A stretch of 64,000 nt of DNA, taken from Bradyrhizobium lablabi (GTDB lineage Bacteria > Pseudomonadota > Alphaproteobacteria > Rhizobiales > Xanthobacteraceae). The number at the start of each line of letters is the position of its first letter. Position 1 is the first letter of the stretch. The DNA lies in contig NZ_LT670844.1 in assembly GCF_900141755.1 (NCBI RefSeq), forward strand, positions 2,976,001 through 3,040,000, in the 5' to 3' direction. Position numbers and translations under genes: made by a program. Below are positions 43,843-54,498 of the stretch, one piece after another. The notes below the pieces were generated by a model that was not told where the DNA came from, ran no database searches, and worked only from the letters and a program-made list of their open reading frames with translations.

Positions 43843-44142
43843 TTAGCGGACATCAACTTTTTCCGGCGTGATGATCTCGATCTTCGGCGGTGCGGCAAAA
43901 CAGTTCACGGCGGTCCGGCCAAACGTTTTCATATGCTCGGCGGCGCGGTGCGGCACCAGCGCTTCGGCGTTTTCCCATTGCTCGACGAACACCATCTTGG
44001 TCGGATCGGTGACGCTTTCATGCATGTCATAGGCGATATTGCCGGGTTCCTTGCGGGTCTCCTTGATGCACGCGGTCGCGGCCGCGATGAATTCGGCGCG
44101 CGTCTCAGGCTTCACGGTCAGCGTGGCAACGACGTAAATCAC
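43843..44142 (-). CDS. Antibiotic biosynthesis monooxygenase (ABM) domain protein, copy 1
   Basis: This 99-residue protein shares the MIYVVATLTVKPETRAEF start and a GNIAYDMHESVTDPTKMVFVEQWENAEALVPH core with its neighbour. The two are clearly tandem duplicates that have diverged strongly in the C-terminal third. It begins about 45 bp after the ureC stop on the same strand. Likely a cytoplasmic ABM-fold enzyme of unknown substrate. Confidence 0.85.
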   Translation of the reverse strand: MIYVVATLTVKPETRAEFIAAATACIKETRKEPGNIAYDMHESVTDPTKMVFVEQWENAEALVPHRAAEHMKTFGRTAVNCFAAPPKIEIITPEKVDVR

Positions 44143-44187
44143 GAAAGTCCTCCCGGCTATGTTCCGGCTTCAAGCGCCGGGATGACC

Positions 44188-45900
<1,713 letters not shown>

Positions 45901-46029
45901 GTCGTGCTCCAGCTCTCAGATCGCGAGAATCTCAATATGCCAGTCTCAGCGCTTACCAGAATGAGCAGCGCGTTGGGAATCCAGTGCAGCGACTTTCGTG
46001 CCCATTGCCGGCTTGGGGACTCGCGGCCA

Positions 46030-46068
46030 CCCCTCTCCCCAACCCTCCCCCGCAAGGGGGGAGGGAGC
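46030..46068. repeat. 'CCCTCCCCCGCAAGGGGGGAGGG' repeat, copy A
   Basis: CCCTCCCCCG and CAAGGGGGGAGGG form a short hairpin preceded by CCCCTCTCCCCAA. It lies between the ureC start and the DUF559 stop. Confidence 0.75.
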
Positions 46069-46096
46069 GACGGAGCGGAGCTTTTGTCGAACGCGA

Positions 46097-46546
46097 TCAC
46101 GGCTTCCCCTTCGTGTCACTTTGACGCGAGCCACCGGCGGAAGGGTTCCCTCCCCCCTTGCGGGGGAGGGTTAGGGCGGGGGGTGCCGCTTGCTCCGCTG
46201 CCTGACCAATAGCCAGCACGACACCCTCCAGATTCTTCATCACATCGTCATTGGTGAAGCGGAGCATGCGATATCCGCGGGATGCAAACCATGCATCACG
46301 CCGTTCATCATGGCGGACGCGCTCCTCGAAATCGTGGCTTTCGCCGTCGACCTCAACGACGAGTTTACAGGAGTGCGCCACGAAATCCGCGATGTAGTTG
46401 CCCATTGGGCTTTGTCGGCGAAATCCGAGCCCGGCGAGCCGATTTGCCTTCAAATGGCGCCACAACAAGATTTCGGCGCGCGTCATTTCGCGTCTCAACC
46501 GTTTAGCACGGGCTCGCTGTATCTCATCCACCGGAGTGTGCGGCAT
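46097..46546 (-). CDS. DUF559 (Vsr-like) endonuclease-fold protein inside the urease operon
   Basis: The 149-residue protein has the DUF559 pattern: RARAKRLRREMTRAEILLWRHL, then FRRQSPMGNYIADFVAHSCKLVVEVDGESH and RRDAWFASRGYRMLRFTNDDV. The D...E-x-D segment matches the PD-(D/E)XK-like core shared with Vsr nucleases. Its start codon touches repeat copy C and its last residues (ALTLPRKGGGNP) are a read-through of inverted copy B. It thus looks like a repeat-flanked insertion between ureB and ureC. No urease role is expected. Confidence 0.85.
   Translation of the reverse strand: MPHTPVDEIQRARAKRLRREMTRAEILLWRHLKANRLAGLGFRRQSPMGNYIADFVAHSCKLVVEVDGESHDFEERVRHDERRDAWFASRGYRMLRFTNDDVMKNLEGVVLAIGQAAEQAAPPALTLPRKGGGNPSAGGSRQSDTKGKP
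46147..46182. repeat. 'CCCTCCCCCGC' repeat, copy B (inverted), within the 3' end of DUF559
   Basis: CCCTCCCCCCTTGCGGGGGA then GGGTTAGGGCGGGGGG is the reverse complement of copy C with few changes. Confidence 0.75.
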
Positions 46547-46588
46547 ACCCCCCTCCCCAACCCTCCCCCGCAAGGGGGGAGGGAGCCC
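46547..46588. repeat. 'CCCTCCCCCGC' repeat, copy C, at the 5' end of DUF559
   Basis: CCCCCTCCCCAACCCTCCCC then CGCAAGGGGGGAGGGAGC. With copy B it bounds the DUF559 gene as inverted repeats about 400 bp apart. Confidence 0.75.
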
Positions 46589-46614
46589 GACAGCGGTGAT
46601 CGCCTCACAGGAAA

Positions 46615-46920
46615 TCACAGCTTCCCCATTACATCGCCGCGGAAACCGTAGACGGTGCGTTTGCCGGCAAGCGCCACTAGCTGCACGTCGCGGGTTTGGC
46701 CCGGCTCGAAGCGGACCGCGGTGCCGGCGGCGATGTCGAGGCGCATGCCGCGGGCCTTCTTGCGGTCGAATTTCAGCGCGGGGTTGGTTTCGAAGAAATG
46801 GTAGTGCGAGCCGACCTGGATCGGCCGGTCGCCGGTGTTGGCGACGTTAAGCGTCACCGTCTTGCGGCCGGCATTGAGCTCGATCTCGCCGTCCTGGATG
46901 AAGAGTTCGCCGGGGATCAT
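46615..46920 (-). CDS. ureB: Urease beta subunit UreB
   Basis: This 101-residue structural subunit starts [19 protein letters not shown] and has [18 protein letters not shown] and a [17 protein letters not shown] segment, all standard for UreB. The start at 46920 fits the family; longer readings run into an upstream repeat. It should assemble with UreA and UreC into the urease trimer-of-trimers. Confidence 0.97.
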   Translation of the reverse strand: MIPGELFIQDGEIELNAGRKTVTLNVANTGDRPIQVGSHYHFFETNPALKFDRKKARGMRLDIAAGTAVRFEPGQTRDVQLVALAGKRTVYGFRGDVMGKL

Positions 46921-46931
46921 CTTTCCTCCTC

Positions 46932-47045
46932 CGTCATTCCGGGGCGAGGCGCAGCCTCGAACTATGATGTGCAATTGCACATCGGAGAATCTCGATCAAC
47001 AACTTCTGGATTCCGGGTTCGCACTTCGTGCGCCCCGGAATGACG
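46932..47045. repeat. Palindromic repeat, 'CGTCATTCCGGGGCG...CGCCCCGGAATGACG', between ureA and ureB
   Basis: CGTCATTCCGGGGCGAGGCG at the left is inverted as GTGCGCCCCGGAATGACG at the right. A TGTGCAATTGCACA palindrome is in the middle. Confidence 0.8.
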
Positions 47046-47054
47046 ATTTCAATT

Positions 47055-47357
47055 TCATCTGATCGGCTCATGCACCGTCACAAGCTTCGTGCCGTCGGGA
47101 AAGGTCGCTTCGACCTGGATGTCGTGGATCATCTCGGCAATGCCCGGCATCACCTGGGCGCGGGTCAGGACCTGCGCGCCGGCCTGCATCAATTCGGCGA
47201 CGCTGCGGCCGTCGCGCGCGCCCTCGACGATGAAATCCGAGATGATGGCGATGGCCTCGGGGTGGTTGAGCTTGACGCCGCGTTCCAGCCGCCGCCGCGC
47301 CACCATGGCCGCCATCGAGATCAGAAGCTTGTCCTTTTCGCGGGGAGACAGATTCAT
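47055..47357 (-). CDS. ureA: Urease gamma subunit UreA
   Basis: This 100-residue subunit has [40 protein letters not shown] and [18 protein letters not shown], as expected for UreA. It follows ureD by about 40 bp on the same strand. Confidence 0.97.
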   Translation of the reverse strand: MNLSPREKDKLLISMAAMVARRRLERGVKLNHPEAIAIISDFIVEGARDGRSVAELMQAGAQVLTRAQVMPGIAEMIHDIQVEATFPDGTKLVTVHEPIR

Positions 47358-47399
47358 GCGAGCACTCTAATAAATTGGAAAGGCCTTACTTGATCTAAC

Positions 47400-48236
47400 C
47401 TAATTGAGCCACAGCCGGGGCAGCGCGGCGTCAGATGCGCGGCCGAGCACCGCGATCATGTCGGCGCGCAGCCGCGCCGCATCTTGGGCACAGAAGCGGG
47501 CCATTGCAAACCCATTCCACGCGGAAATGCCGACCTCGCCACCGAACGAATTCGCCACCTCGCGAATCCGCGTCACCAGCGCCTCGTCGCCCGGCACGAT
47601 CAGCGCGGTGCCGATCGCCGCGCCGCCTTTTGCGACCGCCGATTTTGCGAGTTTTTCGCCGATATCGCCGTCGAGCCGGATGTTTTCCGCGAACACCAGC
47701 CGGCCGCCGCGCGTGAGCCGCCAGCGGTCGACGAACTCGCCATGTAGCATCCGCTCGCCCATCGCGGCGCGGCCGAACACCACGATTTCGCAGAGCAAGA
47801 GCGAGGCGTCCGCGGCAAGGTCGATGTCGATCCGGCGCGAGACCCGAGCACGGTCGAACAGAATGGTCTCCTGCGGCAACCAAGCAAGGTGCGCACCGGC
47901 CGCAACCTTCAGCGCAATATCGAGCTCCGCCGCCGGGCCCTGCGCGCGGTAGATTTTTTCCGCCGCCGCGGTCGTGACCGCAAGCCGCGTTCCTTCGCCG
48001 GCCGCAATATCGATCTCAAAACGGTCGCCGCCGGCGACGCCGCCGGCGGTGTTGACAAAAACCGCCGACAGCCCGTCGCCCTCGGGCGAGGGAAAGCGGA
48101 CGCGCAGCGAGCCGGATTCATGCAGATGATGGCGGCGGGTCACGCCTTCGACCTGGCGCACGTCGAACCTGACCGCGCCCCGCGCCCGGTTGGCCGCGAA
48201 AATCACAGACGCCGCGCTCGTGGTATCGGTCCGCAT
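47400..48236 (-). CDS. ureD: Urease accessory protein UreD
   Basis: UreD is the scaffold that contacts apo-urease during nickel loading. The 278-residue protein shows VFVNTAGGVAGGDRFEIDI, TAAAEKIYRAQG, LPQETILFDRARVSRRIDIDL and GERMLHGEFVDRWRLTR, typical of UreD. It is the first gene of the urease cluster, about 60 bp after urtE on the same strand, so read-through from the urea transporter operon is likely. Confidence 0.95.
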   Translation of the reverse strand: MRTDTTSAASVIFAANRARGAVRFDVRQVEGVTRRHHLHESGSLRVRFPSPEGDGLSAVFVNTAGGVAGGDRFEIDIAAGEGTRLAVTTAAAEKIYRAQGPAAELDIALKVAAGAHLAWLPQETILFDRARVSRRIDIDLAADASLLLCEIVVFGRAAMGERMLHGEFVDRWRLTRGGRLVFAENIRLDGDIGEKLAKSAVAKGGAAIGTALIVPGDEALVTRIREVANSFGGEVGISAWNGFAMARFCAQDAARLRADMIAVLGRASDAALPRLWLN

Positions 48237-48297
48237 CCGCCCCTAAACCCTCCCCAACAGGGCGCGCGGCCTTGTCGGGCCGCCTCACCAAGCCTCG

Positions 48298-48993
48298 TTA
48301 CAGCGCCATCTGACGACTAATCTCGGCGGGATCGAGGGTGCTGCGATCGCAGGAAAATTTCACCGCGCCCCGGTCCATCACGGCGAAATAGTCGCCGAGC
48401 TCGCAGGCAAAGTCGAGATATTGTTCGACCAGCACGATCGCGATGTTGCCGAGGCTGCGCAGATACGAGATCGCGCGCCCGATATCCTTGATGATCGACG
48501 GCTGGATGCCCTCGGTCGGCTCGTCGAGAAGCAACAGTTTTGGCCGCATCACCAACGCGCGTCCGATCGCGAGCTGCTGCTGCTGGCCGCCGGACAAATC
48601 GCCGCCGCGGCGCCCGAGCATCGATTGCAGCACCGGAAACAGCGAGAATACGTCATCGGGAATATGACGGTCCTCGCGCTTCAACGGCCCAAAACCTGTC
48701 TTGAGATTTTCCTCCACCGTCAATAGCGGAAAAATCTCGCGGCCCTGCGGCACGAAGCCGATGCCCTTGCGCGCGCGCTCGTAGGGCCTCAAGCCCGTGA
48801 TGTCGGCGCCGTCGAAATTGATCGAGCCCGACGCAATCGGGTATTGGCCGACCATCGCGCGCAGCAGCGAGGTCTTGCCCACGCCGTTGCGACCCAGCAC
48901 GCAGGTGACCTTGCCGGGCTCGGCCGAGATCGAGACGCCGCGCAGCGCCTGGGCGGCGCCGTAATAGAGGTTGATGTTTTCGACCTTCAGCAT
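48298..48993 (-). CDS. urtE: Urea ABC transporter ATP-binding protein UrtE
   Basis: UrtE is one of two ATPases of the high-affinity urea importer. The protein is 231 residues from the ATG at 48993, which follows a GGTGAGCG ribosome binding site; a GTG at 49002 is possible. Walker A is GRNGVGKTS, the signature is LSGGQQQQLAIGRAL and Walker B LLLLDEPTEGIQPSI. It follows urtD by about five bases. Confidence 0.96.
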   Translation of the reverse strand: MLKVENINLYYGAAQALRGVSISAEPGKVTCVLGRNGVGKTSLLRAMVGQYPIASGSINFDGADITGLRPYERARKGIGFVPQGREIFPLLTVEENLKTGFGPLKREDRHIPDDVFSLFPVLQSMLGRRGGDLSGGQQQQLAIGRALVMRPKLLLLDEPTEGIQPSIIKDIGRAISYLRSLGNIAIVLVEQYLDFACELGDYFAVMDRGAVKFSCDRSTLDPAEISRQMAL

Positions 48994-48998
48994 CGCGC

Positions 48999-49760
48999 TC
49001 ACCGCCCCAGATACACTTCGATCACCCGATCATTGGAAGAAACCTGATCGATGCTTCCCTCTGCCAACACTGTGCCTTCATGCAGGCAGGTCACCTTGAC
49101 GCCGAGCTCGCGGACGAAGGTCATGTCGTGTTCGACCACCATCACGGTCTTGTCCTTGTTGATTTCCTTCAGGAGCTCAGCGGTCTGATGGGTTTCGACG
49201 TCGGTCATCCCGGCGACGGGCTCGTCGACCAACAGCAATTTGGGATCCTGCGCCAGCAGCATGCCGATCTCGAGCCATTGCTTCTGGCCATGCGACAGGC
49301 TGCCGGCCAGGCGGTTGCGCGCGTCAGTGAGGCGGATGGTTTCCAGCACCTTCTCGATGCGCTCGGTTTCCGGCTTGCTCTCGCGCCAGAACAGCGTGCC
49401 CTTGACGCTGTGATCGACATTGAGCGCGAGCAGCAGATTGTCCTCGATGGTCTGGCTTTCGAACACCGTCGGCTTCTGGAATTTGCGGCCGATGCCGAGC
49501 TCGGCAATTCGCGTCTCGTCGAGACGGGTCAGATCCGTGATGCCGTCGAACAATACCGTGCCCTCATCCGGCTTGGTCTTGCCGGTGATGATGTCCATCA
49601 TGGTGGTCTTGCCGGCGCCGTTCGGGCCGATGATGGCCCGCATCTCGCCGGGCGCGAGCGTCAGCGACAGATTATTGATGGCGTGAAAGCCGTCGAAGGA
49701 GACGTGCACGCCGTCGAGATAGAGCAGCGCCGAAGTCGCCCGTGTATCCATGACGTTCAT
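48999..49760 (-). CDS. urtD: Urea ABC transporter ATP-binding protein UrtD
   Basis: This 253-residue ATPase pairs with UrtE. Walker A is GPNGAGKTTMM, the signature LSHGQKQWLEIGMLL, and Walker B LLLVDEPVAGMTDVE. The GIGRKFQKPTVFE segment is typical of LivG-like and UrtD proteins. It begins four bases after the urtC stop. Confidence 0.96.
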   Translation of the reverse strand: MNVMDTRATSALLYLDGVHVSFDGFHAINNLSLTLAPGEMRAIIGPNGAGKTTMMDIITGKTKPDEGTVLFDGITDLTRLDETRIAELGIGRKFQKPTVFESQTIEDNLLLALNVDHSVKGTLFWRESKPETERIEKVLETIRLTDARNRLAGSLSHGQKQWLEIGMLLAQDPKLLLVDEPVAGMTDVETHQTAELLKEINKDKTVMVVEHDMTFVRELGVKVTCLHEGTVLAEGSIDQVSSNDRVIEVYLGR

Positions 49761-49764
49761 GCGC

Positions 49765-50940
49765 TCACTCCGCCGGGTTCGGTTCGCTGACGCCGTCCTC
49801 GCGCGCGGCGCTCGCGGCGGCCGCCGTCACCGCCAGGCGCTGCGCCTTCCAGGGCTCCCACCAGGCGTTGAAGGTGCCGACGATCCCCTTCGGCAATAAT
49901 AACGTCACCAGAATGAACATCGCGCCCAGCATGAACAGCCAGTACGGCGCGAGCGAGCCGGAGGTGAAGAAGGTTTTTGCGTAATTGACGACGACGGCGC
50001 CAAGCGCAGCCCCGATCAGCGTGCCGCGGCCGCCGACCGCGACCCAGATCACCGCCTCGATCGAATTGCCCGGCGCGAATTCGCTTGGATTGATGATGCC
50101 GACCTGCGGCACGTAGAGCGCGCCGGCGACGCCCGCCATGCAGGCCGACAGCGTGAACACGAACAGCTTGTAGGACTCGACGCGGTAGCCGAGAAACCTC
50201 GTGCGGGATTCGGCGTCACGCACCGCGATCAGCACCTTGCCGAGCTTCGAGGTCACGACCGCGCGGCAGATCAGAAAGCCGATGATCAGCGCCAGGCAGC
50301 TCAGCGCGAACAGCGCGGCGCGGGTGCCGTCGGCCTGCACGTTGAAGCCCAAAATGTCCTTGAAATCGGTCAGGCCGTTATTGCCGCCGAAGCCGAAATC
50401 GTTGCGGAAGAACGCCAGCAGCAACGCGTAGGTCATGGCCTGGGTGATGATCGAGAGATAGACGCCGGTGACGCGGGAGCGAAACGCCAGCCAGCCGAAG
50501 CAGAACGCGAGCAGGCCAGGCGCCAGAACCACGATCAGCGCCGCGAACCAGAACATGTCGAAGCCGTGCCAGTACCACGGCAGTTTCGGATAATTCAGGA
50601 ACACCATGAAGTCGGGCAGGATCGGATTGCCGTAGACGCCGCGGCTGCCGATCTGGCGCATCAGATACATGCCCATCGCGTAGCCGCCGAGCGCGAAGAA
50701 CGCGCCATGGCCGAGCGAGAGGATGCCGCAATAGCCCCAGATCAGATCGATCGCGAGCGCCAGCACGGCGTAGCAGACATATTTGCCCCATAGCGCCACC
50801 AGATAGGTCGGCACCTGGAAGAACGAGCCCGCCGGCAACAACAGGTTCGACAGCGGGATCAGGATTCCGCAACCCGCGACCACGATCAGAAACAGCGTCG
50901 CGCTGCGATCCAGCGAGCGCGTGAGCACGTGCGGCATCAT
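49765..50940 (-). CDS. urtC: Urea ABC transporter permease UrtC
   Basis: This 391-residue permease has about ten membrane helices and the LivM-type fold. Recognisable parts are GYCGILSLGHGAFFALGGYAMGMYLM, the AVRDAESRTRFLGYRVESYKLFVF coupling loop and WVAVGGRGTLIGAALGAVVVNYAKTFFT. It lies downstream of urtB across about 180 bp holding a palindromic repeat. Confidence 0.96.
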   Translation of the reverse strand: MMPHVLTRSLDRSATLFLIVVAGCGILIPLSNLLLPAGSFFQVPTYLVALWGKYVCYAVLALAIDLIWGYCGILSLGHGAFFALGGYAMGMYLMRQIGSRGVYGNPILPDFMVFLNYPKLPWYWHGFDMFWFAALIVVLAPGLLAFCFGWLAFRSRVTGVYLSIITQAMTYALLLAFFRNDFGFGGNNGLTDFKDILGFNVQADGTRAALFALSCLALIIGFLICRAVVTSKLGKVLIAVRDAESRTRFLGYRVESYKLFVFTLSACMAGVAGALYVPQVGIINPSEFAPGNSIEAVIWVAVGGRGTLIGAALGAVVVNYAKTFFTSGSLAPYWLFMLGAMFILVTLLLPKGIVGTFNAWWEPWKAQRLAVTAAAASAAREDGVSEPNPAE

Positions 50941-50949
50941 TGGCTCTTA

Positions 50950-51076
50950 CCTCTCCCGCTTGCGGGGGAGGTCGACGCGCTCGGCAGAGCGCGGCGGGTG
51001 GGGGAATTGCCTCCACTTGGCGCCGGCGCTCGTGGAGAGACCCCCACCCCGACCCTCCCCCGCAAGCGGGAGAGGG
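50950..51076. repeat. Long palindromic repeat between urtB and urtC
   Basis: CTCTCCCGCTTGCGGGGGAG at the left is inverted as CCTCCCCCGCAAGCGGGAGA at the right, with GGGTGGGGG facing CCCCCACCC inside. It occupies most of the intercistronic gap and would fold in the operon mRNA. Confidence 0.8.
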
Positions 51077-51121
51077 CGCTAGAGCCGCGCCCGGCAAGGC
51101 ATTCAAATGCAACAAGCGGCA

Positions 51122-52735
51122 TCATGCTTCCACCGCCCGCCCCTTGAGCGCGAACAGGCCACGCGGGCGCTTCTGAATGAACAGGATGATCAGGACCAGA
51201 ATGGCGATCTTGCCGAGCACGGCGCCGGCGACCGGCTCGAGGAACTTGTTGGCGATGCCGAGCGTGAAGGCGCCGACCAGCGTACCCCAGAGATTACCGA
51301 CACCGCCGAACACCACCACCATGAAAGAGTCGATGATGTAGCTCTGGCCGAGATTGGGACTGACATTGTCGATCTGCGACAGCGCAACGCCTGCGATCCC
51401 GGCAATGCCCGAGCCCAGGCCGAAGGTCAGCGCATCGACGCGCGAGGTCGCAATTCCCATCGATGCCGCCATTCTGCGGTTTTGCGTCACCGCGCGCATC
51501 TCGAGCCCGAGCGCCGTATAGCGCAGCATCGCCAGCAGGATGACGAATACCGCGAGCGTGAAGCAGAGGATCCACAGCCGGTTATAGGTGATCGTGATCT
51601 GTCCGATCTCGAACGCGCCGCTCATCCAGGAGGGATTGCCGACCTCGCGGTTGTTGGGACCGAAGAGGGAGCGCACCGCCTGCTGCAGCACCAGCGACAA
51701 TCCCCAGGTCGCGAGCAGGGTCTCCAGCGGCCGGCCGTAGAGAAAGCGGATGATGCTGCGCTCGATCAGGATACCGATCGCGCCGGCGACGATGAAGGAC
51801 AGCGGCACCGCGATCAACAGCGAATAGTCGAACAGTCCGGGATAGCTGGTGCGGATGATGTCCTGCACCACGAAGGTGGTGTAGGCCCCTAACATCACCA
51901 TCTCGCCATGGGCCATGTTGATGACGCCCATCACGCCGAAGGTGATGGCAAGACCGATCGCGGCCAATAGCAGCACCGAGCCGAGCGACAGCCCGTACCA
52001 GGCGTTCTGCACCATGGACCACATCGCAAGGGTATTCTGGATCGACGAGGTGGCGCTGGCGGCGGCGCGCGCGATCGCCGGCGGCTGGTCTCCGCTCAAC
52101 CCGGTCAAGAGCGCCAGCGCTTCCTGATCGCCGCGCGACTTGATGGCGGCGATGGCTTCGAGTTTTTCGGCGTCGGTGGCGTCCTCCTTGAACAACAGGA
52201 TCGCCGCGCGCGCTTCGTTGAAGGCGAGCTTCGCGCCCTTGTTGGTCTCCTTGGCGAGGGCACTGTCGATCGCCGGCAACATGGTCTCGTCATGGGTCTT
52301 GAAAACCGATTGCGCGGCCTGGATCCGCGCGGCGGGATCGGGCGATTGCAGCGTCAGGCTGCCGAGGGCTGCCTCCACGGTGCGGCGCAGGCGGTTGTTG
52401 AGGCGTACCGCGGCCGCGCTATCGGGAATGCTGTCGACCGGCGCGCCGGTTGCGGCATCGATGATCTTGCCGTCCGCTTCTTTGACGTAAACTTTCTTGG
52501 TATCAGGATCGGCCATCAAGCGGTCGTCCTGCAGCGCGCTGATGATGCGGTAGGCCAGCGGATTGCCGCTGGCCGCGACAACGCCGATGGCTTCCTCGGT
52601 ATCGGAAAACTCGTCATTTGCGAATTTACTGACCGCGTCGTCGAACGGTCCGGCTATGACCGGCAGCGCGGTGGCAATAATCAGCAAGAATGCAAATGGG
52701 AATGCGCGGACGTATTTAACGGCTTTGGTAAACAC
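51122..52735 (-). CDS. urtB: Urea ABC transporter permease UrtB
   Basis: The 537-residue protein starts at a GTG with a signal sequence (AFPFAFLLIIATALPVIAG). A helical, HEAT-like extracytoplasmic region of about 200 residues follows, as usual for UrtB. A LivH-type permease domain with about eight helices comes next, including GVMGVINMAHGEMVMLGAY and GIAGVALSQIDNVSPNLGQ. It works with UrtC as the membrane channel. Confidence 0.96.
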   Translation of the reverse strand: MFTKAVKYVRAFPFAFLLIIATALPVIAGPFDDAVSKFANDEFSDTEEAIGVVAASGNPLAYRIISALQDDRLMADPDTKKVYVKEADGKIIDAATGAPVDSIPDSAAAVRLNNRLRRTVEAALGSLTLQSPDPAARIQAAQSVFKTHDETMLPAIDSALAKETNKGAKLAFNEARAAILLFKEDATDAEKLEAIAAIKSRGDQEALALLTGLSGDQPPAIARAAASATSSIQNTLAMWSMVQNAWYGLSLGSVLLLAAIGLAITFGVMGVINMAHGEMVMLGAYTTFVVQDIIRTSYPGLFDYSLLIAVPLSFIVAGAIGILIERSIIRFLYGRPLETLLATWGLSLVLQQAVRSLFGPNNREVGNPSWMSGAFEIGQITITYNRLWILCFTLAVFVILLAMLRYTALGLEMRAVTQNRRMAASMGIATSRVDALTFGLGSGIAGIAGVALSQIDNVSPNLGQSYIIDSFMVVVFGGVGNLWGTLVGAFTLGIANKFLEPVAGAVLGKIAILVLIILFIQKRPRGLFALKGRAVEA

Positions 52736-52800
52736 TGGACGACCCCGGCAGAAGCAGAAGGAAGGCGGCGGATATCGCCGCCTTCCTGGTTTTTGGGCGC

Positions 52801-52909
52801 TAGAGCGTGATGACTTTTCTTCGAATCGTCATCCCGCTCTATCTTTATCTTTTATTTGAGCATGATCTTCTCGGAAAACCGGTGGCCACTTTTCCGGATC
52901 ATGCTCGAG
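52801..52909. repeat. Interspersed repeat with 'GAGCATGATC' ends, between urtA and urtB
   Basis: GAGCATGATCTTCTCGGAAA and TTTTCCGGATCATGCTC are inverted around CCGGTGGCCAC, preceded by a smaller GAGCGTGATGAC/CGTCATCCCGCTC palindrome. The urtA stop is nine bases away, so it could protect the abundant urtA mRNA end. Confidence 0.8.
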
Positions 52910-52917
52910 GACTTAGC

Positions 52918-54237
52918 TCAGGAGCCCTGACCGCCGCACTTGTTGGTCTTGGTGTTCCAGTTGCCGCACTTCTTGCCAACCCAGTCGCCGATCAGGTCCT
53001 TGGAGCCCTCGAGCTCCTTCGACCATGCATCGCCGGCCACCAGGCCCGGGGTCTTCCACACCACATCGAACTGGCCGTTGCCTTTGATTTCGCCGATGAA
53101 CACCGGCTTGGTGATGTGATGGTTCGGAAGCATCTTCGAGATGCCGCCGGTCAGGTTCGGCGTTTCGATACCGGGCAGAGCGTCGATCACCTTGTCGGCG
53201 TCGGTCGACTTCACTTTCTCCACCGCCTTCACCCACATGTTGAAGCCGATGACGTGCGCCTCCATCGGATCGTTGGTGGTGCGCTTCGGGTTCTTGGTGT
53301 AGGCCTGCCAGTCCTTGATGAACTTCTCGTTCGCAGGCGTCTTGATCGACTCGAAGTAGTTCCAGGCGGCGAGATGGCCGAGCAGCGGCTTGGTGTCGAT
53401 GCCGGCGAGTTCTTCTTCGCCGACCGAGAATGCGACAACCGGAATGTCGGTCGCCTTGATGCCCTGGTTGCCGAGCTCCTTGTAGAAGGGAACGTTGGCG
53501 TCGCCGTTGATGGTCGAGACCACCGCGGTCTTCTTGCCCGCCGAACCGAACTTCTTGATGTCGGCGACGATGGTCTGCCAATCCGAATGACCGAACGGCG
53601 TGTAGTTGATCATGATGTCTTCCTGCTTGACGCCTTTCGACTTCAAGTAGGCTTCGAGGATCTTGTTGGTGGTGCGCGGATAAACGTAGTCGGTGCCGGC
53701 CAGCACCCAGCGCTTCACCTTTTCGTCCTTCATCAAATAGTCGACGGCAGGGATCGCCTGCTGGTTCGGCGCCGCACCCGTGTAGAACACGTTGCGCTCG
53801 CTCTCTTCGCCCTCATACTGCACCGGGTAGAACAGGATGTTGTTCAATTCCTTGAACACCGGCAACACCGATTTGCGCGACACCGAGGTCCAGCAGCCGA
53901 ACACGACGGCAACCTTGTCCTTGGTGATCAACTCACGCGCCTTTTCGGCGAACAGCGGCCAGTTCGAGGCGGGATCGACGACGACGGCTTCGAGCTTCTT
54001 GCCGAGCACGCCACCCTTTTTATTTTGCTCGTCGATCAGGAAGAGGATGGTGTCCTTCAGCGTGGTTTCGCTGATGGCCATGGTGCCGGAGAGCGAATGC
54101 AGAACGCCGACCTTGATGGTGTCGTCGGCGGCTTTCGCTGACGTGAACGCGGCCAGGCCCAAAACCAGGCCGGCGGTCGCCGCAAGCCAGCGGCGGCGGC
54201 TCAGCGTCGCTATATCGTGAGTAAGTTGTGTAAGCAT
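52918..54237 (-). CDS. urtA: Urea ABC transporter substrate-binding protein UrtA
   Basis: UrtA captures urea in the periplasm. The 439-residue protein begins with a twin-arginine-like signal (SRRRWLAATAGLVLGLAAF) ending near AKAADD. The type-I periplasmic binding fold shows IKVGVLHSLSGTMAISETTL, FGCWTSVSRKSVLPVFKELN and NVFYTGAAPNQQAIPAVDYL. A Cys-containing Lys-rich tail (CGNWNTKTNKCGGQGS) closes it. A sigma-54 promoter lies about 60-75 bp upstream. Confidence 0.97.
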   Translation of the reverse strand: MLTQLTHDIATLSRRRWLAATAGLVLGLAAFTSAKAADDTIKVGVLHSLSGTMAISETTLKDTILFLIDEQNKKGGVLGKKLEAVVVDPASNWPLFAEKARELITKDKVAVVFGCWTSVSRKSVLPVFKELNNILFYPVQYEGEESERNVFYTGAAPNQQAIPAVDYLMKDEKVKRWVLAGTDYVYPRTTNKILEAYLKSKGVKQEDIMINYTPFGHSDWQTIVADIKKFGSAGKKTAVVSTINGDANVPFYKELGNQGIKATDIPVVAFSVGEEELAGIDTKPLLGHLAAWNYFESIKTPANEKFIKDWQAYTKNPKRTTNDPMEAHVIGFNMWVKAVEKVKSTDADKVIDALPGIETPNLTGGISKMLPNHHITKPVFIGEIKGNGQFDVVWKTPGLVAGDAWSKELEGSKDLIGDWVGKKCGNWNTKTNKCGGQGS

Positions 54238-54310
54238 GAAATGTCATCTCCCTGACGCAGGCGTGAAACGCTACGAAACGGCCCCAACGGCCGCCTGCGT
54301 TAATGGAATC

Positions 54311-54325
54311 GCAAGAACCATGCCA
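54311..54325 (-). promoter_or_regulatory. Sigma-54 promoter of urtA
   Basis: On the minus strand the sequence is TGGCATGGTTCTTGC, matching TGGCACG-N4-TTGC with one change. The GG and GC dinucleotides have the exact -24/-12 spacing. The expected start is near 54299, 62 bp before the urtA ATG. Confidence 0.75.
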
Positions 54326-54498
54326 CGGTAGGCACCAGTGGTAACGTGATGGCTTCGTTGAGGAATCCCCTGTTGCGAGGCGATCCGCGGCGACTATTGC
54401 CTAAATTTTAGACTGAAAAGATGTATACTAAATCGGCAAAGTGTTTAATTCGCCAGCAAATATGACACGTTGGCTAAATTTACGGCAGGCAGCTTTTT

